From NCBI RefSeq assembly GCF_000340885.1, contig NC_020291.1, positions 1,549,001 through 1,613,000 of the forward strand: a stretch of DNA of 64,000 nucleotides. Reading direction: 5' to 3'. The notes beneath the pieces were generated by a model. That model made no database searches, was not told the origin of the DNA, and saw nothing but the letters and a program-made list of their open reading frames with translations. Numbering within the stretch: position 1 is the first letter of the stretch; every line of letters begins with the position of its first letter. The DNA comes from Clostridium saccharoperbutylacetonicum N1-4(HMT). GTDB lineage: Bacteria > Bacillota > Clostridia > Clostridiales > Clostridiaceae. The translations under genes and the position numbers were made by a program. Below are positions 58,435-64,000 of this stretch, one piece after another.

Positions 58435-59508
58435 ATGGCGAACTTTGGGCATGGTGGAGATGCAAAGGAGTTAAGTAGAAAAAATAAGTTAGAGTATAAT
58501 AAAATTATTGATTTTTCAGCTAATATAAATCCTTTAGGAATGCCAGCTAGTGTTAAAGAAGCAATAATTGATGGATTAAAGGAAGTTGAAAAATATCCAG
58601 ATATAACTTATTTTGAACTTAAATCTGCAATTAGTGAGTTTGAAAATATAGATAAAGAAAGTATAATATTAGGTAATGGTGCAGCAGAAGTATTATTTAA
58701 TATAGTCAGAGGTCTCAATCCTCAAAATGCATTAATACTAGCACCAACATTTTCAGAATATGAAGAGGCAACAAGAGCTGTAAGCGGAAATGTGATTTAT
58801 TACAACTTAAAAGAAGAAAATAAATTTAAGATACAAGATGATATTTTAGAATATATAAATAGAGAATTAGATGTTCTATTCATATGTAATCCTAATAATC
58901 CAACAGGAGTTATTACGCCTAAAGAATTATTGATTAGAATTTTAATGAAAGCAAAAGAAAATGATGTTATAACTATAATAGATGAATCATTTTTGGATTT
59001 TATTGAGGAAGATGTATCTATGATTTCTTATGTAAATGAATATAATAATTTAATTATAATAAAATCATTGACTAAGTTCTTTGCACTTCCAGGATTAAGA
59101 ATTGGATATGGAATAAGTGGAAATTCAAAACTAAAAAGAGAAATAGAAAAAATTACTCCTGCGTGGAATATAAATACTTTAGCTGAGATAGCAGCGAAAA
59201 TTGGTATTAAAGATAAAAAATATATAACAGAATCTATTAAATATGTGATTAAGGAAAAAGAATATTTATATAATGAATTAAAAAAGAATAGTGAATTGAA
59301 ATTATATGAACCAAGTGTCAATTTTATTTTAATAAAAACTTGCAAAAATATTAATTTAAAGGAGGAACTACTAAAAAGAAATATATTAATCAGAAGCTGT
59401 AGTAACTATGAAAGGTTGAATAAGAATTATTATAGGATAGCTGTAAGAACTCATGAAGAAAATGTTATTTTAATCGAGGAGATTAGACGTATATTTGAAG
59501 AATTATAA
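58435..59508 (+). CDS. cobD: L-threonine-O-3-phosphate decarboxylase
   Basis: 357 residues of the HisC-like PLP family: HGGD near the start, DFSANINPLG (the CobD form), CNPNNPTG, DESFLDF and the Lys in KSLTKFFALPGLRIGYG. It produces aminopropanol phosphate for CbiB. TGGAGGG lies before ATG 58435. The 182-base gap before it holds a short GAAAAGCC/GGGTTTTC hairpin but no strong terminator. Confidence 0.9.
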   Translation: MANFGHGGDAKELSRKNKLEYNKIIDFSANINPLGMPASVKEAIIDGLKEVEKYPDITYFELKSAISEFENIDKESIILGNGAAEVLFNIVRGLNPQNALILAPTFSEYEEATRAVSGNVIYYNLKEENKFKIQDDILEYINRELDVLFICNPNNPTGVITPKELLIRILMKAKENDVITIIDESFLDFIEEDVSMISYVNEYNNLIIIKSLTKFFALPGLRIGYGISGNSKLKREIEKITPAWNINTLAEIAAKIGIKDKKYITESIKYVIKEKEYLYNELKKNSELKLYEPSVNFILIKTCKNINLKEELLKRNILIRSCSNYERLNKNYYRIAVRTHEENVILIEEIRRIFEEL

Positions 59509-59560
59509 AGTTAGAGGTAATATAAAATATATAGTAATAAGTAAATGAGGTAAGTATAAA

Positions 59561-60217
59561 ATGAGTAAAGAAAAAGTTATGATTTCATTTAGTGGCGGTA
59601 AAGATTGTACCTTATCCATGTATAGGATGATGAAGAAGGAATATGAAATAATCGGATTATTAGTAACCTTTGATAATCAAAATGAGTCGTGTTTTCATAG
59701 GATACCAAAAAATGTTTTACAAATGGTTTCAAAAGAATTAGAAATCCCTCTTATTGAAGTTGAATGTGGAGAAGGAAAGGAATATGAAAAGGAATTTGAA
59801 AAAGCATTAATTGGGGCTAAGAAAAATGGTGCAAAAATATGTGTCTTTGGTGATATTGATATAGAGGCTCATAAAAAATGGTGCTTAGATAGATGTGATT
59901 CAGCAGGAGTTGAAGGAGTATTTCCAATATGGCAGGAGGATAGAGAAAGCTTGACTAATGAATTTTTAGATTGTGGTTTTAAAGCAATAATAAAAAAGGT
60001 TAATTTAAAAGCTTTAGGAGAAGAGTTTTTAGGAAAAGAACTAACTAAAGATGTTGTTCAAGAAATTAAGAAGTTAGGTTGCGATCCAAGTGGAGAAAAT
60101 GGTGAATATCACACCCTAGTATTTGATGGACCAATATTTAAAAATAGGGTTGCTTTTAACCAAATTAAAAAAGATATAGATGATAATTTTGGTTATCTAG
60201 TTATAGATGGGATATAA
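59561..60217 (+). CDS. DUF71/COG2102 PP-loop protein, possible corrinoid-amide enzyme
   Basis: 218 residues. SFSGGKDCTLS is the PP-loop of the adenine-nucleotide alpha-hydrolase fold and GCDPSGENGEYHTLVFDGP is the DUF71 signature shared with diphthine-ammonia ligase (Dph6). Bacteria lack diphthamide, and comparative work has proposed a B12-salvage subgroup; position inside the cobalamin operon supports that. It probably performs an ATP-dependent amidation, perhaps on a corrinoid (inference). Confidence 0.78.
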   Translation: MSKEKVMISFSGGKDCTLSMYRMMKKEYEIIGLLVTFDNQNESCFHRIPKNVLQMVSKELEIPLIEVECGEGKEYEKEFEKALIGAKKNGAKICVFGDIDIEAHKKWCLDRCDSAGVEGVFPIWQEDRESLTNEFLDCGFKAIIKKVNLKALGEEFLGKELTKDVVQEIKKLGCDPSGENGEYHTLVFDGPIFKNRVAFNQIKKDIDDNFGYLVIDGI

Positions 60218-60311
60218 ATACATAAAACTAAACAGTATTTAAAATAAGAGCAGAAAGATTAGTTTTAGTATACCTAAGTATTGGAACTCATATTTGAGAG
60301 GAGTAAAATCA

Positions 60312-61811
60312 ATGGATAAAAAAAATATAATGTTTTTAGGTACAGCATCCTCAGTTGGAAAAAGTACCATAGCAGCAGCTATATGCAGGTATTTGAAAAA
60401 TCAGGGTTTTAGTGTAGCTCCTTTTAAGGCGTTAAATATTTCATTGAATTCATATGTAACTAAAAATGGATTAGAAATGGGAAGAGCACAGGTGGTTCAA
60501 GCGGAAGCTTGTAAAATAGAACCAGATGCTTTAATGAATCCAGTCTTATTAAAACCAAGTGGGAATTGTACGCAGGTAATTTTAAATGGAAAGGTTTTTC
60601 GTAATATTGAACCTTATAAATATAAGGAACTTAACAAAAATTTAAAGAAAAAAGTAAAAGAAGCATATGAAAAACTTAAAGAGGATTATGATATAATTGT
60701 TTTAGAAGGCTCTGGAAGTTGTGCAGAAATAAATTTAAAAGATAGTGATATTGCTAATATGGCAATGGCTGAAGTGGCAAATGCACCCGTGATTTTAGTA
60801 TCAGATATTGATAGGGGGGGAGTTTTTGCTTCAATCGTTGGAACTATTCAATTATTATCAGAAGCAGAGAGAAGTAGAATCAAAGGTGTTATAATAAACA
60901 AGTTTAGAGGAAATGTAGAATTATTTAAGCCTGCAATTAAGCAATTGGAGGAAATTATTAAAATTCCTGTACTTGGAGTTATGCCTTATGAAAAGTTTGA
61001 CATTGAAGATGAAGATAGTGTGACTGAAAGAATCAAGAATAGTGAAGAAGAAGGGACTTTGGATATTGCTATTATAAGACTTTCACATATGTCAAATTTT
61101 ACTGATTTTAATATATTAGAAAGAATGCCAGGAGTTACAGTAAGATATGTTACTAAACCATCTGAGTTAAAAAATCCAAACTTAATAATAATACCTGGAA
61201 CTAAAAGTACCATAGAAGATTTGCAAAATATTAAAGAAAATAAATTATTTAATAAAATCAAAGAATTAAAAGCAAATGGAACTCCAATCTTTGGAATATG
61301 TGGTGGATATCAAATGTTAGGAACGTGTATTCTTGATAAGTTAGGAGTTGAAGGAGAGATTTCTCAGGAAGATGGTTTTGGATTTCTGGATATTAAAACA
61401 AGGTTTAACGAAACTAAGATCACAAAACAAACTAAGGGTGAAATACTATGTGATCTTAAATTAATAAGAAATATTGAGGCAAGCACCATAAGTGGATATG
61501 AAATTCATAATGGAATAAGTAAAATAGGTAAGAAAGCAATTCCATTTATAAAAGATTTAGAGGGTAATGTGGTTGGAGTATGTGACGAAGAAAAAATGGT
61601 TGCAGGAACTTATCTTCACGGGTTGTTTGATTCTGAAGAATTCATGAGTTTATTTGTAAAGTCTCTCAAAAAATACAACAATATAATAACATCTGAAGAA
61701 ATGGTTATTGAAAAAATTAATGAATATAAAGATAATCAATATGATAAATTAGCTAAATTGCTTGAAGAAAATATAAATCTAGAAAAATTAAAAGAGATTA
61801 TTGAAATTTAG
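60312..61811 (+). CDS. cbiP: Adenosylcobyric acid synthase
   Basis: 499 residues from ATG 60312 (GAGGAG upstream; TTG-type starts earlier rejected). N-terminal dethiobiotin-synthetase-like ATPase part ([24 protein letters not shown]), then a class I amidotransferase domain with the Cys in [10 protein letters not shown] and His in GTYLHGLFD. It amidates four side chains of adenosylcobyrinic acid diamide with glutamine. Confidence 0.94.
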   Translation: MDKKNIMFLGTASSVGKSTIAAAICRYLKNQGFSVAPFKALNISLNSYVTKNGLEMGRAQVVQAEACKIEPDALMNPVLLKPSGNCTQVILNGKVFRNIEPYKYKELNKNLKKKVKEAYEKLKEDYDIIVLEGSGSCAEINLKDSDIANMAMAEVANAPVILVSDIDRGGVFASIVGTIQLLSEAERSRIKGVIINKFRGNVELFKPAIKQLEEIIKIPVLGVMPYEKFDIEDEDSVTERIKNSEEEGTLDIAIIRLSHMSNFTDFNILERMPGVTVRYVTKPSELKNPNLIIIPGTKSTIEDLQNIKENKLFNKIKELKANGTPIFGICGGYQMLGTCILDKLGVEGEISQEDGFGFLDIKTRFNETKITKQTKGEILCDLKLIRNIEASTISGYEIHNGISKIGKKAIPFIKDLEGNVVGVCDEEKMVAGTYLHGLFDSEEFMSLFVKSLKKYNNIITSEEMVIEKINEYKDNQYDKLAKLLEENINLEKLKEIIEI

Positions 61812-61830
61812 GTTTAGAGGTGAAGAGAAT

Positions 61831-62346
61831 ATGTTGACAGTTACAGAAGAAAGGTTATTAAAATACATAGAAGATCGTGCAAGAGAAAACATTAAAGGAA
61901 AAAAATTTTATAAAACCACAGATGTATTAGAACAAGCTTTTTGGATATCTGAAGAAAAGGCCTATGAAGTTTTAAAGAATATAATCTCTAGAAAAAATAT
62001 AGGAAATTCTAAAGAAGCTATTGTAGATGAATATATTGATATGCTAAAAAAAGGATATGGATCAATACAGGAGCAAGTAGAAGTTTTTGGCGGTGATAAA
62101 GTTTCAAGTGTACTTTATACAGCACAAAAAAGGGTGAAAACTTTTAGTGGAGGATCTTTTTTTGATGTGTTAAGGGAAGTATATAAGGTTCCAGAAGAAG
62201 AAATTTTTCCTTTAACAGAGAAGTATTTGAATTTTTTAAATTCTAATCTATTTGCCTATAGATTAGAGAAAGAGACTTTTCATAAGTTTTTACAATCGGA
62301 TTTAGAGGAATTGGACAAGCAATTTAGTCGATTTGTGAATTTATAA
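61831..62346 (+). CDS. Conserved-looking unknown protein, last gene of the cobalamin operon
   Basis: 171 residues from ATG 61831 (AGAGGTGAA upstream). No recognised domain. The N-terminus (about 1-70) resembles a helical DNA- or nucleotide-binding fold without a clear motif; the rest is alpha-helical and charged. It is 19 bases after cbiP, so it is in the operon; function unknown. Confidence 0.6.
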   Translation: MLTVTEERLLKYIEDRARENIKGKKFYKTTDVLEQAFWISEEKAYEVLKNIISRKNIGNSKEAIVDEYIDMLKKGYGSIQEQVEVFGGDKVSSVLYTAQKRVKTFSGGSFFDVLREVYKVPEEEIFPLTEKYLNFLNSNLFAYRLEKETFHKFLQSDLEELDKQFSRFVNL

Positions 62347-62384
62347 ATGTAAGTATTGTATTTAGGTTTAAATAAAGTTTATAT

Positions 62385-62452
62385 AAAAGCAGTGAAATTT
62401 GAGCTTATGGATATTATAATAATCATCCGGCATCAAATTGATCACTGCTTTT
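62385..62452. terminator. Terminator between the cobalamin operon and convergent genes
   Basis: AAAAGCAGTGA pairs with TCACTGCTTTT, with an inner ATTTGA/CAAAT stem. It suits both directions. Confidence 0.8.
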
Positions 62453-62497
62453 GTATATAATATTATATAAGTTTTTTATTTTATGTAAATCTAATTT

Positions 62498-63568
62498 TTA
62501 TATATCTTTATATAAAGTATGTTTAAAATTAGTAATTAATTCATAAGCTGTGTCATAATCAAAAACATTCAATAGATTCTTGATTTTATTTAGAATTATA
62601 AATTGGCTTTCAGTTAAATCATATTCCAATAATTCATTTAAATATTTGTTGCTAGAATCTAAGTCGAAATTATCGATTGTGTTAGCTATATTAGTAACTA
62701 TAGTTATTAAATCTTGAAAATTAAATTCCTTAATTTTAGGTTGGGGAACTGTAGTTTCTTTTGTAATTACAAATTCAATATTAGATAAAAGGGTAGTGTA
62801 TTTATTAAGTAAAAGATCAACATTCTCTGTAATGAATTTTAAATCTTTATTTGTTCCAGCGATTTCATGAAGTTTAGCTAACTGGCAGAGGCTTTCATCT
62901 CCAATTAAAGCAGCAACAGTTTTTAGAGCATGTACCTCTATAGTATAATTTTCAATATCTTTATTATTCGCAAAATCTTTAATTATATTTATTTTATTTT
63001 TACCATCATAATAAGCAACTGAAAGAAGTGAAAGATAATTATCCATATTGCCACAGCAATTTTCAATTGCTTTTCTTGTATTAACATTCTTTATTTTTAT
63101 TTCATTTGTTATCTTTGCTGGTTTTTCTGTAAAGGTTATTTCTTCAATATATTCTTTTGGAAGATAACTGCGAAGAATTTTATTTAATTCAAAAATTTTT
63201 ATTGGCTTTTCTAAATAATCATTAAAACCGTTCTCAACATAGAGAGCGAGTGAATTAGAAGAAATGCTTGCAGTTAAAGCGATTATTGTAATGTTTTTCA
63301 AATGTTCTTCTTTCTTTTCACGGATCTTAGAAGTTGCTTGAATTCCATTTAGAATTGGCATTACAATGTCCATAAAAATAATGTCATATGAATTGTTTTT
63401 TAGTAATTCTAAGCATTCCTCGCCACTATGTGCAGTTGATATATCCATAGCAAAACTACTCATTATGTCTCTCTCAATTGTTAAGGTTACATTACTATCA
63501 TCAACAATCAATACTTTAGCTTTAGGAGCAATAAAAGGTTTTACAATAATATTTTTTGATGTGACCAT
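62498..63568 (-). CDS. Response-regulator receiver plus HPt protein
   Basis: 356 residues. Receiver domain (about 17-135) with acidic VDD, phosphoacceptor Asp67 (FMDIVMP) and Lys121 (EKPI). A histidine phosphotransfer domain follows, with His213 in VHALKTVAALIG. C-terminal 100 residues are unrecognised. It may relay phosphate in a multistep cascade; a hybrid kinase is expected elsewhere. Start is three bases after the stop of the upstream gene, with its ribosome site AGGAGG inside that gene, so the two are coupled. Confidence 0.85.
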   Translation of the reverse strand: MVTSKNIIVKPFIAPKAKVLIVDDSNVTLTIERDIMSSFAMDISTAHSGEECLELLKNNSYDIIFMDIVMPILNGIQATSKIREKKEEHLKNITIIALTASISSNSLALYVENGFNDYLEKPIKIFELNKILRSYLPKEYIEEITFTEKPAKITNEIKIKNVNTRKAIENCCGNMDNYLSLLSVAYYDGKNKINIIKDFANNKDIENYTIEVHALKTVAALIGDESLCQLAKLHEIAGTNKDLKFITENVDLLLNKYTTLLSNIEFVITKETTVPQPKIKEFNFQDLITIVTNIANTIDNFDLDSSNKYLNELLEYDLTESQFIILNKIKNLLNVFDYDTAYELITNFKHTLYKDI

Positions 63569-63570
63569 AT

Positions 63571-64000
63571 CTATTTACCTCCTAAATCTTCAATATATGA
63601 TTGTGAAATATAAAGAAAGGAATCACTTACTGATAAAAATACATCGACAATAGCTGGTTCAAAATGGGTTCCAGTCCCTTGTGATATTATTTCAACAGCA
63701 TTTTCATGGTTGAATGGTTTCTTATATACACGTCTTGAGGTAAGCGCATCATAGACATCAACAATAGCCATAATACGTGCACATAAAGGAATATTATATT
63801 CTGAAAGGCCATATGGATATCCAGTACCATCCCATCTTTCATGATGACAAAGAGCCATATCTTTAGCTATGAATAGAAAATTTTCTTCATTTGAAGCATC
63901 TATTACCTTTTGGAGTGCAGCCCCTCCTAAGATAGTATGTTGTTTCATGTAATCACGCTCATTTTTATTATAATCTTCTGTTTTTAGAAGTATGTTATCA
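63571..64000 (-). CDS. HD-GYP domain protein, 5' part beyond the window
   Basis: The minus-strand frame stays open to base 64000 (the visible N-terminal residues read DNILLKTEDY), so the gene continues right of the window; about 142 codons are visible. HHERWDGTGYP and GTGTHFEPAIV are HD-GYP signatures, typical of c-di-GMP phosphodiesterases. Coupled to the receiver-HPt gene downstream, so signalling by phosphorelay and c-di-GMP is likely (inference). A receiver domain may lie in the missing part. Confidence 0.9.
   Translation of the reverse strand, partial: DNILLKTEDYNKNERDYMKQHTILGGAALQKVIDASNEENFLFIAKDMALCHHERWDGTGYPYGLSEYNIPLCARIMAIVDVYDALTSRRVYKKPFNHENAVEIISQGTGTHFEPAIVDVFLSVSDSFLYISQSYIEDLGGK

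Overview
The window is AT-rich, densely coded, mostly single-strand DNA with strong GGAGG-type ribosome-binding sites, intrinsic terminators and T-box leaders. Gene content (nitrogenase-related genes, corrinoid synthesis, Dpp/Met ABC transporters, PRD regulators, an HD-GYP protein) points to a mesophilic, probably solventogenic Clostridium close to C. beijerinckii. The genus is inferred; no marker gene was compared.

Region 1 (1-22,300) is the most unusual part. A nitrogenase-like component 1 (D-like subunit cut by the left edge, then a K-like subunit) is followed by a LanC-like protein, an SsuACB/TauACB-type ABC importer, an iron-containing alcohol dehydrogenase, a HisC-like aminotransferase, a 1410-residue ATPase-activator/double-cubane-type fusion protein and a LarE-type sulfur transferase. 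After a strong terminator comes a cysteine T-box, a 50-residue YezD-like protein, a NifH-like reductase, a methionine-type ABC importer, a NifX/NafY-like protein, a NifB-like radical SAM protein, and a cystathionine lyase plus cystathionine beta-synthase-like pair. NifD/K/H/B homologues inside sulfur genes, with no nifE/N/V visible, suggest a nitrogenase-like enzyme that obtains sulfur from organosulfur compounds, comparable to methylthio-alkane reductase, rather than one that fixes N2. A hairpin-terminator element occurs in two leaders of this region, and a riboswitch-like structure precedes the NifX-like gene.

Region 2 (22,500-30,700) has an HD-domain protein, a five-gene dipeptide/oligopeptide ABC operon, and two tandem class I amidotransferase-like hydrolases, one lacking its catalytic histidine. 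Region 3 (30,700-52,700) is mixed housekeeping and accessory: a divergent MFS pump and PadR regulator sharing a 24-bp palindrome, a T-box-controlled serS, a FliB-like protein, two corrin-ring genes, a TetR regulator with matching operators at its own promoter and at lon, RlmA, two acetyltransferases, a PRD regulator with a 6-phospho-beta-glucosidase, two small paralogous membrane proteins, an aldo/keto reductase behind a MerR-type 19-bp-spacer promoter, and a cell-wall glucosaminidase.

Region 4 (53,200-62,350) is one long cobalamin operon for lower-ligand attachment and late steps (cobT, cobA, cobU, cobS, cobU-like, cobC, cbiB, cobD, a DUF71 PP-loop protein, cbiP and an unknown gene). The right edge carries, on the minus strand, a receiver-HPt protein and the 3' part of an HD-GYP gene.

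Two copies of a long, imperfectly palindromic element (35,937-36,386 and 52,730-53,043) sit directly upstream of the two cobalamin loci. Their arms differ between copies but remain complementary. No tRNA, rRNA, CRISPR array or intact insertion sequence was recognised.
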